Of a stretch of DNA of 26,313 nucleotides, positions 16,823 through 24,278 are shown piece by piece (the stretch's first letter is position 1; each line of letters opens with the position of its first letter). Source of the stretch: a virus. Under the pieces are notes generated by a model. The model saw only the letters and a list, made by a program, of their open reading frames with translations, made no database searches and was not told the origin of the DNA. The stretch lies in the IMG/VR virus record IMGVR_UViG_3300029787_000277, positions 1 through 26,313 of that record; one strand, given 5' to 3'. Position numbers and translations under genes: made by a program.

Positions 16823-17133
16823 TTTAACTCCAACTGTCTATCTCCCGACCAATTCAATAAATCTTCAACGATATTCATATTCTTCTCGTTACAAACAACG
16901 GCTATGCCCCCTGCTAATTCAATATCTTTTAGGTTTTTAAGCTGTAGTGCTGTAGGCTTGTTGCTACCTGCTTTGCACTCAATGCCAAAGAACGTACCTT
17001 TGTAGCACCCGACAATATCGGGAACACCTGACATACCGTAGCCACCTGTAACTGGATAAAAGTAATATGCTCCTAACAGCTTAAGCTGTCTTACCACTAC
17101 CTTTTTTACTTTTGCTTCTGGTGTTAGCACCAT
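16819..17133 (-). CDS. VRR-NUC domain nuclease
   Basis: A protein of 104 residues that is a stand-alone VRR-NUC domain, a PD-(D/E)XK nuclease type common in phages. The visible motifs are an early Glu in TPEAKVKK, YYFYPVTGGYGMSGVPDIVG with the catalytic Asp, FFGIECKAG with the Glu-Cys-Lys catalytic pair, and TALQLKNL with the conserved Gln. Eukaryotic and bacterial relatives (FAN1 type) cut branched or flap DNA, so resolving replication or recombination structures is plausible. GGGAG stands seven bases before the ATG. The 5' end overlaps the preceding gene by 53 bp. It is the last gene of the accessory block. Confidence 0.9.
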   Translation of the reverse strand: MVLTPEAKVKKVVVRQLKLLGAYYFYPVTGGYGMSGVPDIVGCYKGTFFGIECKAGSNKPTALQLKNLKDIELAGGIAVVCNEKNMNIVEDLLNWSGDRQLELN

Positions 17134-17356
17134 TCTTTATCTCCCTGTCTACGTCCCTATATATCATAAGTAGTGTCTCATCTGACAATACACCGTCAAA
17201 CATGACCTCTTTTGTTTTATGTGTTAGCTGATCTCTAACTGTTATTTTTACTTCCAAGTCTATCAAATCAGGCACTGGTTTCGGGAACTGGTCTCGTTGA
17301 GAAACCCGAAGGTTCCCCAACATATTGTTCAACCTGCTCGGCAGGTAGTTAACCAT
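17081..17356 (-). CDS. Small protein of unknown function carrying an in-frame palindrome
   Basis: A protein of 91 residues from the ATG at 17356, which overlaps the upstream stop by 8 bp; the longer frame to 17410 would overlap deeply and has no better signal. The N-terminus MVNYLPSRLNNML contains the palindromic repeat at 17332-17346, translated as LPSR. The middle (LIDLEVKITVRDQLTHKTKE) looks like beta strands, and the C-terminus is basic (ANTRSKSKKGSGKTA) where it overlaps the VRR-NUC gene. No family is recognised. The ribosome-binding site is weak, so coupling to the upstream gene is likely. Confidence 0.6.
   Translation of the reverse strand: MVNYLPSRLNNMLGNLRVSQRDQFPKPVPDLIDLEVKITVRDQLTHKTKEVMFDGVLSDETLLMIYRDVDREIKNGANTRSKSKKGSGKTA
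17332..17346. repeat. Palindromic repeat copy 1 (in coding sequence)
   Basis: ACCTGCTCGGCAGGT, 6-bp arms with a TCG centre on the plus strand. It lies in codons 4-9 of the 91-residue gene and reads LPSR there. It is one of seven copies in the window. Confidence 0.9.
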
Positions 17357-17645
17357 AGACCCAAAACTTGTCTTCACCTTGACCTCGCATACCGATACCT
17401 TTGACCTCATCGTCTAAAGCAGTACTCATAAAGCCTCTCACTTCTAACATCATAAGTACAGCTATTTTATCTTTCATCCACTTTGGTAGATCTTCCCAAC
17501 TGTCATAGCTGTCTTTTAATGAGTTGTCAATACAATTTATACCTAAACATATCACCTTTATTCTTTTAGTGTCTTTATCTAGGTATACATTGTATAAAGT
17601 ATCAGCAGGTAACTTACTGTGAACTTGTTTGTCAGAGTTGGACAT
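17349..17645 (-). CDS. Protein of unknown function
   Basis: A protein of 98 residues from MSNSDKQVHSKL at 17645. The frame continues upstream to 17678, but that would overlap the 290-residue gene further, and the overlap from 17645 is already 14 bp; ATG at 17657 is the alternative. The sequence runs from short beta-like strands (YNVYLDKDTKRIKVICLGIN) to an aromatic helix (DSWEDLPKWMKDKIAVLMML) and ends in GEDKFWVYG. The alternation is that of a compact small domain. No family is recognised. Confidence 0.55.
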   Translation of the reverse strand: MSNSDKQVHSKLPADTLYNVYLDKDTKRIKVICLGINCIDNSLKDSYDSWEDLPKWMKDKIAVLMMLEVRGFMSTALDDEVKGIGMRGQGEDKFWVYG

Positions 17646-18504
17646 AGAACATGCCATCACCAGAGTTAAACCCAACACCTTCTACATAATCTTTATGTGC
17701 GACCATGTTGAGGGTTGTTAACTTACCCATGAGCTGAGCGGGAAGTGTATCGCTCGTATAGGTTTCAACATCATCCTTTGGTGGTCTACTCATCTTGTGA
17801 AGTCCATACATTCTGACAACCTCAAAAGTCTGCTCGTCAAATTTATTGAACACACGTACAAATGCAACGTCCAAAGTCTTTTGCGATCTATCATTGTCTT
17901 CATCAACTGACGCAATATACTCTTGTACTTTATCACGTAAATCATTGTTAACAAACTCATAGCCCGATGCAACCATGTTGCGAAACTCTGACAACAACAC
18001 GTCCTCACCTGCACCAGAAGTCATGTTGTCCCAGTTTGTTCGCTTTGTTCTTTGTACAGTATACTTTATTGAGTTAAACGAATTTCTTATACCGTCAAGT
18101 TCAGCCTGTGCAATGTCTAGCGCATTAAAATTTCGTAAGTACTTCTTTGCGTTTTTAATACCCTTGTCTAGATGGACGGAGGCTGCAATTTTTTGTTGAT
18201 CCCCACCATTATACTTACCGTTAATAATGGTGTGTGCATATACTACAAACTTGCTGTCACCTACAACTTCAGTCTGCCAATCCCCGTAGGCTATATAGCC
18301 CATAGCAAATGGTTGTTCGTCCATGTAGACCCATAGATAATTTGCACCTTCATTACGTTGACCCGTTAGACCAAACTTAATACCACGCATATGTTGAGTT
18401 AAGGTTAACGCAAACTTTTGTAACGGTGTACTACGTAAACTCAACACGTCCTCATCTGTTACAGGCGTTAACGCACTAACTCTTGTATATAACTTATTAC
18501 TCAT
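17632..18504 (-). CDS. Protein of unknown function, accessory block
   Basis: A protein of 290 residues, soluble and mixed alpha/beta, without obvious nucleotide-binding or metal motifs. Visible segments include LWVYMDEQPFAMGYIAYGDW and FVVYAHTIINGKYN, which look like beta strands of a core. A long helical middle (about 115-215) and a C-terminal YVEGVGFNSGDGMFYVQL follow. It may be structural or DNA-associated; nothing decides. It has a clear AAGGAGAGAGA upstream of the ATG, and its 3' end overlaps the next gene by 14 bp. Confidence 0.7.
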   Translation of the reverse strand: MSNKLYTRVSALTPVTDEDVLSLRSTPLQKFALTLTQHMRGIKFGLTGQRNEGANYLWVYMDEQPFAMGYIAYGDWQTEVVGDSKFVVYAHTIINGKYNGGDQQKIAASVHLDKGIKNAKKYLRNFNALDIAQAELDGIRNSFNSIKYTVQRTKRTNWDNMTSGAGEDVLLSEFRNMVASGYEFVNNDLRDKVQEYIASVDEDNDRSQKTLDVAFVRVFNKFDEQTFEVVRMYGLHKMSRPPKDDVETYTSDTLPAQLMGKLTTLNMVAHKDYVEGVGFNSGDGMFYVQL

Positions 18505-18518
18505 TTCTCTCTCCTTCT

Positions 18519-18764
18519 CTAATGTATTGTTTCTCTTTGTTTATGTCCGTACAACTGAAACATTGTTTGATTAGCAATTATATTTACGTCAGCCAATCTC
18601 TGAAGACGTTTAGACTTCTTCACCTTTCTCCCAACAACGTGCATCTGCGAGTTGGTCAAATTCTCTGGCAATCCCATCATCTGAGACACCCACAACATGA
18701 CCTCAATTGCTTCCTTATGATGCTTCCATGCTTTTACATGTGCATTGTGTTTTTTATTTTTCAT
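18519..18764 (-). CDS. Small basic protein of unknown function
   Basis: A strongly basic protein of 81 residues with many His and Lys (MKNKKHNAHVKAWKHHKEA), a hydrophobic helix (IEVMLWVSQMMGLPENLTN) and a second basic patch GRKVKKSKRLQRL. Nucleic-acid binding is plausible from composition. The ATG overlaps the upstream stop as ATGA (18761-18764), so it is probably co-translated with the 359-residue protein. No family is recognised. Confidence 0.65.
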   Translation of the reverse strand: MKNKKHNAHVKAWKHHKEAIEVMLWVSQMMGLPENLTNSQMHVVGRKVKKSKRLQRLADVNIIANQTMFQLYGHKQRETIH

Positions 18765-19840
18765 TTTCTCTCCTTTACTATTTTTTCGTCACTGAGTGTA
18801 CCAACAAGTCCGAACACCTTGTTGACATAAGAATTGTACTTTGCTCTTACTTCTGATCCACTAGTAATATTTGCAAAGTCTACATTGCGTAGAAAATCTA
18901 CACCCAACTGCATACGCATGGGGTGTTGGTCTGTACTCATAATCTTAAGTAGTTTACCATGTTGTTCCTTCGGTCTTTCTATATGGCGAGGGTGTGTCCA
19001 CCCATACCCTGTGTACTGATGTCTTGAAGTAGCATCGCCTGTGCTAAGAAACCCATTTAGTTCTTCAACTGCTTTCTCTACATACTCCCTACGTTCTCTC
19101 CATTGATTAGGACTATTGCTAAAATCGGGCATGATGAAACTATGCATAACATCTAACCACTTGTAGAACACGTCTGCATGGGGCTTGATCTTTGCTTTAT
19201 ATTTTGTGTCAACACGTTTACGTTCGTGTTGTATCGTCCACGTATCACCAATTACCTTCCAATCGTATCTGTCACTACCAACTTTGCGAGCAAAGGTCAG
19301 ATACTTCTTGTCGTCTTTCACAGACATTGGAAAACCATTTTGCAGGGTATTATACGCATTAGGGGGATAAAACGGATTGTATCTGCTCTTGGGCAATAGG
19401 TATTGTGTGCCATTGCTGATGTACTGCTTACCATTGTGAACAATAAATCGTAGTCCTAGTGGTAACGTGTTCTCAAGAAAGGTATAACGAGAACAATGTG
19501 CACAATTACCTGACCCATTGCGTATTCGTATAGTCTCAATGTCACCCTTCGGTGATAGCGTCCACACAATCGGTGCAAGGGCTAGAGTTTCTTTCTCTGT
19601 CGGTGGCACTTTGTTACCCCAAGACTTGAACTTTGGATCTCCTGCACAGTAACCGTCATAGATCATGTACTTGTACGCTGATACCTTTATCATATGTTCA
19701 TGCTTGCGTGACCGTCTACCCACAGGTCTGATGTTATCCTCCCTTGTGTGGTTCTTACTGACAACAGGTTTGGTTGTGTTGTAGTTCTCTGCCATCTGAG
19801 CAAAGTCTTCGACTGATTGGTTTGTATCTCTGTAATTCAT
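18761..19840 (-). CDS. Protein of unknown function with a CxxC pair
   Basis: A protein of 359 residues. The N-terminal 50 residues are polar and basic (GRRSRKHEH). A beta-rich middle carries NGSGNCAHCSRYTFLE (Cys113, Cys116), then repeated Tyr/Asn-rich turns (YISNGTQYLLPKSRYNPFYP) and a helical C-terminal third with conserved-looking aromatic motifs (FYKWLDVMHSFIMPDF). A single CxxC with nearby His suggests at most one metal site. It is bound by ATGA overlaps on both sides (19837-19840 and 18761-18764). I know no family. The density of Trp and Tyr argues for a folded enzyme-like or recognition domain. Confidence 0.7.
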   Translation of the reverse strand: MNYRDTNQSVEDFAQMAENYNTTKPVVSKNHTREDNIRPVGRRSRKHEHMIKVSAYKYMIYDGYCAGDPKFKSWGNKVPPTEKETLALAPIVWTLSPKGDIETIRIRNGSGNCAHCSRYTFLENTLPLGLRFIVHNGKQYISNGTQYLLPKSRYNPFYPPNAYNTLQNGFPMSVKDDKKYLTFARKVGSDRYDWKVIGDTWTIQHERKRVDTKYKAKIKPHADVFYKWLDVMHSFIMPDFSNSPNQWRERREYVEKAVEELNGFLSTGDATSRHQYTGYGWTHPRHIERPKEQHGKLLKIMSTDQHPMRMQLGVDFLRNVDFANITSGSEVRAKYNSYVNKVFGLVGTLSDEKIVKERK

Positions 19841-20043
19841 TCTGCTTCTCCTTTTACAATTTTATATTCACCTTGATCGTTTAATTCGTATATGCGTATC
19901 TCATGGTGATCGTATGGTTTCTCTTTCTTTGCTTTATTTAATTCAGCTTCGGCAGATTTTATGTTGTCAAAGATTCCACGATCATAATCTGCGGACTGCA
20001 TAGCTAAATCTAGACTAGACTTAACTATATATATTTTTGTCAT
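19837..20043 (-). CDS. Small protein of unknown function
   Basis: A protein of 68 residues. It starts with a strand (MTKIYIVKSSLDLAM), has a helix (IKSAEAELNKAKKEKP) and ends in two strands (HHEIRIYELNDQGEYKIVKG), a beta-alpha-beta-beta layout. No family is recognised. TAAGGAG precedes the ATG, and the stop overlaps the next ATG (ATGA). A palindrome copy lies in the 52-bp gap between it and the VWA gene. Confidence 0.6.
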   Translation of the reverse strand: MTKIYIVKSSLDLAMQSADYDRGIFDNIKSAEAELNKAKKEKPYDHHEIRIYELNDQGEYKIVKGEAE

Positions 20044-20068
20044 ACTCTCTCTCCTTAATTTAATTGAA

Positions 20069-20087
20069 CTACCTGCCGAGCAGGTAG
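20069..20087. repeat. Palindromic repeat copy 2 (intergenic)
   Basis: An extended palindrome with 8-bp arms CTACCTGC and GCAGGTAG around CGA, so the core ACCTGCCGAGCAGGT (20071-20085) is inverted relative to copy 1. It lies between the VWA gene and the next gene. No U-tract follows on the minus strand, so it is not a standard terminator. Confidence 0.9.
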
Positions 20088-20095
20088 CATATTGT

Positions 20096-21301
20096 TTATA
20101 GGTCTCTTGATTTAATATGAATTACTTGACCGACACTTGGATTGGCACTCTTGTTGTCCAAGATACACCACAGTGTAGGACAATCCCAACTGCCCCATGA
20201 TCCACCCAAGTAACCATCAGTCAATATGATAGTAGCTTGTGGCTTGATACCATGCTCTGCCATGTACTTAGGAACACACTCTACCATAGTACCACCACCT
20301 CCGCTTGGCTTGGTTGACTTAGCAATGTTGTCGATTTCGTGCATCTCGTACTTCTCTGCACGACACACCTCTGTATCCCAGTATAGTATCCACACGCATG
20401 ACGGTGTAGCAACTCGACATATCTCCACCACTTCTGTTAAGCTAACACTTATCTCTCTTTGACCAATAGAGCCAGATGCATCTATACAATACACCAAGGC
20501 ATCAACCTTTTCAGCTATACCACTTGGCATGAATACACCCCTTGGAAATCTGCGGTTGCGTCGCTTGAACGTAGCCCTGTCCTTACCCACACATGTCTCA
20601 TACATGAAGTCTCGTAGCTTCTCTTGCCACGGCACTTGAGTTTCAAGTAATTCCTCAAGGGTACGGTCTCCACCACTACCTAGCTTACTTGCTACCATCA
20701 CGCCCTCACGTATAGCACCCTCGACTTCTTTGATATGTTCTTCCTTATCTTCTGCCGACATGTCTTGGGCTGTTTCCCAACCATGAGTGTCAGTAGGTTC
20801 ACCCCACCCTTCGGGGGGAGGGTTCTTCCCCCCATCTGTTTCCTCATGAAGTAACCAGAACACTTCAGCCGTATCCATACCACGATACTTCTCGTCCAAC
20901 AGTCCGATAACCCTACCATCAATCACAGGTCTGGTACAAAACTTACTGTCCTTGTTCTCGTCTTCGATCTCAAGGTTGATAACAAAATCCATAGCACAGT
21001 TCGCAAGATGTGCGTTGATCTTCCATAGATGTTGCCATGTGATAAGATGCCGATACGCTTTGTGCTTGCACTCATGGACTACGACATATCGTAACCCACT
21101 GTCAGAGATACTAGCCACGAACTTGCGTCCGTATGATTCGTTTCTCCCATCAGTGTTCGCTGTTGGTACATCATCCTTGATGCTTCGTTCGCCGATCATC
21201 AGCACTGCACCCAAGGCAAGGTAAGTCATATTGCCCATGACTGCGATCACGGCTTTGTCCAACCGTTGTTCTTCTGTTAACGCTCTTCCTACACTAAGCA
21301 T
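20096..21301 (-). CDS. VWA-domain protein with N-terminal HExxH metallopeptidase-like domain (DUF2201-like)
   Basis: A protein of 401 residues. The N-terminal domain carries YVVVHECKHKAYRH with HECKH at 76-80, a zincin motif. The linker is Pro/Gly- and acid-rich (155-205). The C-terminal VWA domain has the MIDAS metal set: DASGSIG (274-280), Thr338 in GGGGTMVE and Asp362 in LTDGY. This layout matches the DUF2201 family, which occurs with MoxR AAA+ ATPases. Here the ATPase gene lies one small gene upstream. Such pairs remodel or load cofactors into targets. ATG at 21301 has GGAGGG seven bases before it; the ATG at 21316 lies upstream of that site, so it is rejected. The start overlaps the upstream stop by 8 bp. 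Confidence 0.85.
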   Translation of the reverse strand: MLSVGRALTEEQRLDKAVIAVMGNMTYLALGAVLMIGERSIKDDVPTANTDGRNESYGRKFVASISDSGLRYVVVHECKHKAYRHLITWQHLWKINAHLANCAMDFVINLEIEDENKDSKFCTRPVIDGRVIGLLDEKYRGMDTAEVFWLLHEETDGGKNPPPEGWGEPTDTHGWETAQDMSAEDKEEHIKEVEGAIREGVMVASKLGSGGDRTLEELLETQVPWQEKLRDFMYETCVGKDRATFKRRNRRFPRGVFMPSGIAEKVDALVYCIDASGSIGQREISVSLTEVVEICRVATPSCVWILYWDTEVCRAEKYEMHEIDNIAKSTKPSGGGGTMVECVPKYMAEHGIKPQATIILTDGYLGGSWGSWDCPTLWCILDNKSANPSVGQVIHIKSRDL

Positions 21302-21569
21302 TGTTTGTCCCTCCATTGTTTAAGTCCTTCCTATGTTTGTTTTCAATTCTAATAAATTCTACAGTCCTCGCTTGTGGTCTGCAAAAATCACAACGACACT
21401 TGAAACGTCTTAGTTTCTCTCTTGTGCCAACAACCTCACATATCTTCTCTACAGAAGGTGAGCGAGAACGTGTATAACTATTTAATTTTGTATAGTTATC
21501 ACGATGTTTCACTCTGGCTCTATGTGCCATAGTGCGTCGAAATGCTAGTCCTCTATTATGATACCCCAT
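21294..21569 (-). CDS. Small basic Cys-cluster protein between ATPase and VWA genes
   Basis: A very basic protein of 91 residues (RRTMAHRARVKHRDN, KLRRFKCRCDFCRPQARTVE). The tight CxCxxC cluster (FKCRCDFC) with an additional Cys in EKICEVV could hold one zinc ion. No family is recognised. It starts two bases after the AAA+ stop, with GGTGTAGGT upstream, and overlaps the VWA gene start by 8 bp. It is therefore expressed with both, and an adaptor role in the complex is a reasonable inference. Confidence 0.65.
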   Translation of the reverse strand: MGYHNRGLAFRRTMAHRARVKHRDNYTKLNSYTRSRSPSVEKICEVVGTREKLRRFKCRCDFCRPQARTVEFIRIENKHRKDLNNGGTNNA

Positions 21570-21571
21570 AC

Positions 21572-22747
21572 CTACACCTTCCCAGTTGTAAACATGTAGT
21601 TGTACTTACCTGCAAACTCTTGAAACTTCGGGGTGTTCATCACCATACTACGAGCAAAATACTTCTCATCTTTTACACCATTGCCGAACATACCTTTGGC
21701 TTCATTACTCAACCGATCAAGATATGTCATAAACGGTGTGACAAACTCTCTGTCCATAGATGCAAGTGCTTTAAATATTACCATACATGTTGAACTCGCG
21801 TCTTGTGGCAACGGTGCGTTGTTTGGATCTTTGAGTATGTCCTCACGCTTCACCAACTTGTCTGCCAAGGTCACAAAGGTCATAATGTCCTTACCTGTGT
21901 GCGCCCCAAGAGTACCCATGAGTAGACATGTCAACGTGTGCGTATCAAACTTGTCACGCTGATCCAAGATGTGCGATGCTTTCTCAAGGGAACGACCTGT
22001 CACGAATGAAACTCTACTTGGGTCTTTCGGGTGAAAGATAGCAAGGTTATCTTCGGGTCTCTCCACGTCCTCAAACGCTGCGAATATCTGTGGGTTGTCT
22101 TTGGCATAACCAAGAACGATAGGGTTGATCTTCTTACCCTTCTTGTTGATACCCCATTCAATCCACTCCATGTTGTTGCTCTTACGCAAGTCAATGAATG
22201 TTAGACGATTGCATGTGTGCATACGCATCATGTCACCAACACCTTCTGAACCTTTGTTGGTTGTGGCATAGACGATGCTCCCTTCGGGTAGCTTCATGTT
22301 ACCCAACTGTCGCTCTTGCATTAGTCGTGTGAGTGCAAGTTGTACAGACTGATTGGCTTTACCCAACTCGTCGAGCATAATAATCACAGGCACGTTGAAA
22401 TGAATACCAAATGCTTCGTTCGGTGCATAGGTCACATACTTGCGAACAACAGGTTCAACTTGCTTCTCAACTGCTTTATCAACTGCTGATTGTATCTCCT
22501 CATTCACAGTCTGTCTTATCTCGTTGATGTCTGGTAACATCACGTCACCAAGATCAAGCATGCTACAGTCCACGTAACATAGAATGTGTTTAGGTAGTAT
22601 CTCGCCAACCATAGGCAGGGTTGAAGATTTACCATTACCCATATCACCTCTCAACATGTGTGTGATATCTGACCCAAGCAAGGCGATTGCCTGTACTGCG
22701 TTGTCGATGTTCATCTGAAAGTTAGTCGTTGCTATATTCTTAGCCAT
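21572..22747 (-). CDS. MoxR-type AAA+ ATPase
   Basis: A single-ring AAA+ protein of 391 residues. Walker A is GDMGNGKSS (34-42), Walker B is VIIMLDELGKA (121-131, Asp126 and Glu127), sensor 1 is VYATTNKGSEG (159-169), and arginine-rich QLALTRLMQERQLG (136-149) lies in the inter-subunit region. A long Gln/Glu/Val helix (79-103) is inserted between Walker A and B. The C-terminal lid runs to about 390. MoxR ATPases act with VWA-domain partners to insert metals or remodel protein complexes (CbbQ/CbbO and RavA/ViaA types). The matching VWA gene lies 270 bp downstream. AGGAG precedes the ATG. Confidence 0.9.
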   Translation of the reverse strand: MAKNIATTNFQMNIDNAVQAIALLGSDITHMLRGDMGNGKSSTLPMVGEILPKHILCYVDCSMLDLGDVMLPDINEIRQTVNEEIQSAVDKAVEKQVEPVVRKYVTYAPNEAFGIHFNVPVIIMLDELGKANQSVQLALTRLMQERQLGNMKLPEGSIVYATTNKGSEGVGDMMRMHTCNRLTFIDLRKSNNMEWIEWGINKKGKKINPIVLGYAKDNPQIFAAFEDVERPEDNLAIFHPKDPSRVSFVTGRSLEKASHILDQRDKFDTHTLTCLLMGTLGAHTGKDIMTFVTLADKLVKREDILKDPNNAPLPQDASSTCMVIFKALASMDREFVTPFMTYLDRLSNEAKGMFGNGVKDEKYFARSMVMNTPKFQEFAGKYNYMFTTGKV

Positions 22748-22766
22748 TATATTTACTCCTTGTTGT

Positions 22767-22781
22767 ACCTGCTGAGCAGGT
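22767..22781. repeat. Palindromic repeat copy 3, variant centre
   Basis: ACCTGCTGAGCAGGT in the 41-bp gap between the 314-residue gene and the AAA+ gene. The arms are identical to the other copies, but the centre is TGA instead of TCG. It lies upstream of the AAA+ ribosome-binding site. Confidence 0.9.
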
Positions 22782-22788
22782 GGGTTAA

Positions 22789-23733
22789 TTAGCCGAGTGT
22801 CGGCAGGGTTGAAAGAACGTCATCTACTTGACGCTTCGTGTTGCTACGCAATACTTCATCATGGCGTAGCCCATCTGGTGTGACCCCTTGCAATGCGTAC
22901 TCCATCTTCCTTACTGCATCTTTTAGTATGGGGTCATCATCAAAATTATCGTGCTTAATTAAGTCAAGTATGCTGTACACGTTTGTAACCAACGTATCCT
23001 TGAAGCCGTTCTTGACTTGCTCACCTTTGTCGTTCTCACTGTAGTCGAGACGTAGGGACATGTTCTGAAGAGGTGTGATAAGACGCATAAACATGTCACG
23101 CTTCATCTCTTTGAACACTTCTACGTTTTGCTTTGCGATCAACTCGTCTATCACTTCTTGCCGTTCCTTCTCGACACCTTGCATGGGGTGGCTCATGGGT
23201 GGTATGCGCACTGTCTCCAACGTGAAGTACAAACGCTTGTCCATATCTTCGAGAGACAAGTAGTCGGCTCTGTTGTACAGATCACCAAATACTTTCGGTG
23301 CTTCAACGTCACGCATATGTTCATACATGGGCATCAGTATAGATTTGAATTTGTAGAAGTCCGATTGCATGGCTTGTAAAGTATTCCATATACCGTCTGT
23401 TTGGTTGCTACCAAAGTATCTGCCATTAGAACATATACGTGTCTTCTCATTCCCCAAAGGCAGGGTTGCGCCAGTATAGTACCTACGTGTTGCAGAGACA
23501 TGTGTGTGTATTGTTGTCAGTTCTTCGCAATGTCCCATCAAGTCTTTGTACAGACCTGTGACTTCTCTGGCTTTAGGACTGTTCACCCCATGTTGGTCGT
23601 TGATCTGTTTAGTTATTCGGCTGTCCAACTTCTTGGTACGATAGTCACCGATATTCAAATTGATCCCCAAGAAGCTTGAGGATATGTCTGGCACTACAGA
23701 CGTGTTGAGTGCTGTTGTTGTCATCATGTTCAT
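22789..23733 (-). CDS. Helical partner protein of the MoxR/VWA module, unknown function
   Basis: A protein of 314 residues from the ATG at 23733, which has AAAGGAG seven bases upstream and overlaps the previous stop as ATGA; the longer frame to 23799 is rejected. The protein is mainly helical and charged. Visible segments are SSFLGINLNIGDYRTKKLDS, then a His/Thr-rich ELTTIHTHVSATRRYYTGAT, and a C-terminal DDVLSTLPTLG. Position directly before the MoxR gene resembles DUF3150 proteins, which accompany phage and bacterial MoxR/VWA pairs, but I cannot confirm the similarity by eye. A substrate-binding or adaptor role is inference. Confidence 0.65.
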   Translation of the reverse strand: MNMMTTTALNTSVVPDISSSFLGINLNIGDYRTKKLDSRITKQINDQHGVNSPKAREVTGLYKDLMGHCEELTTIHTHVSATRRYYTGATLPLGNEKTRICSNGRYFGSNQTDGIWNTLQAMQSDFYKFKSILMPMYEHMRDVEAPKVFGDLYNRADYLSLEDMDKRLYFTLETVRIPPMSHPMQGVEKERQEVIDELIAKQNVEVFKEMKRDMFMRLITPLQNMSLRLDYSENDKGEQVKNGFKDTLVTNVYSILDLIKHDNFDDDPILKDAVRKMEYALQGVTPDGLRHDEVLRSNTKRQVDDVLSTLPTLG

Positions 23734-23999
23734 GATTTTTCTCCTTTCGGTTTGATTGTTCTTTGAACACTTTCTTTTAAGTCGTCTAAAACTTCCCATG
23801 TTCTACATACGATACACGTTGGTTCGTAATCATCGCATCTTACACCATACTCCCTGTAAACGTGGTTAGTCAGTCTCTTTAAAGATTTTTTCAATTTATC
23901 TTCTCCCTTTTCTGGCATGTTACGTGCGAACACGTCGTTGAGAACGTCTTCGATATCGTCGGCTCTCATGAGCATCTTTTCTTTTGCTACTTCACTCAT
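23730..23999 (-). CDS. Small helical protein of unknown function
   Basis: A protein of 89 residues. Acidic and basic helices (ADDIEDVLNDVFARNMPEKG, KLKKSLKRLTNHVYREYG) precede a short Cys-containing region CDDYEPTCIVCRTWE, which could bind one metal ion. AAAGGAG lies before the ATG, and an ATGA overlap links it to the 314-residue gene. No family is recognised. It is the second gene after the strong promoter. Confidence 0.65.
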   Translation of the reverse strand: MSEVAKEKMLMRADDIEDVLNDVFARNMPEKGEDKLKKSLKRLTNHVYREYGVRCDDYEPTCIVCRTWEVLDDLKESVQRTIKPKGEKS

Positions 24000-24011
24000 A
24001 GTCTCTCTCCT

Positions 24012-24242
24012 TTACGGTTTGTTTAAATATAGTAGGTCTTCTTTTCTGCTTACCACAATAATGTTTGACTTGTGCATTGGTACTGTGCATCGTATAACTT
24101 TCTTTGCGTTTATCTCGCCACAATCCATACAGGTTGAAAAACCTGCTTGTGTCAAACGCCTGATGTCATACTCTTCGCCACAGTCTGTGCATGTTGCCCA
24201 CCTGCTCGGCAGGTCGATAAACTGCTTTGTATTTTTTACCAC
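24012..24242 (-). CDS. Zinc-ribbon protein, TraR/DksA-like C4 motif
   Basis: A protein of 76 residues. It has TCTDCGEEYDIRRLTQAGFS then TCMDCGE, two CxxC pairs 17 residues apart with the CxxCGxxI..RL pattern seen in C4 zinc fingers of the TraR/DksA kind. It lacks the long coiled coil that DksA inserts into RNA polymerase, so it is not a full DksA. GTG at 24242 is chosen because AAAGGA stands seven bases upstream; a TTG at 24269 is the longer alternative. It carries an in-frame palindrome copy (24200-24214). It is the first gene after the promoter at 24280-24308, so it may be an early regulator. Confidence 0.7.
   Translation of the reverse strand: MVKNTKQFIDLPSRWATCTDCGEEYDIRRLTQAGFSTCMDCGEINAKKVIRCTVPMHKSNIIVVSRKEDLLYLNKP
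24200..24214. repeat. Palindromic repeat copy 4 (in coding sequence)
   Basis: ACCTGCTCGGCAGGT inside the zinc-ribbon gene, read as LPSR just before the first CxxC. The reading frame relative to the palindrome is the same as in copy 1. Confidence 0.9.
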
Positions 24243-24278
24243 AACACGTTCCTTTCTGATAGAGTTCAATTATGTTTA

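Noticed and set aside
20069-20087. Palindrome copies considered as rho-independent terminators
   Set aside because: No U-tract follows in either direction, two copies lie within coding sequence, and the arms are conserved exactly across sites.
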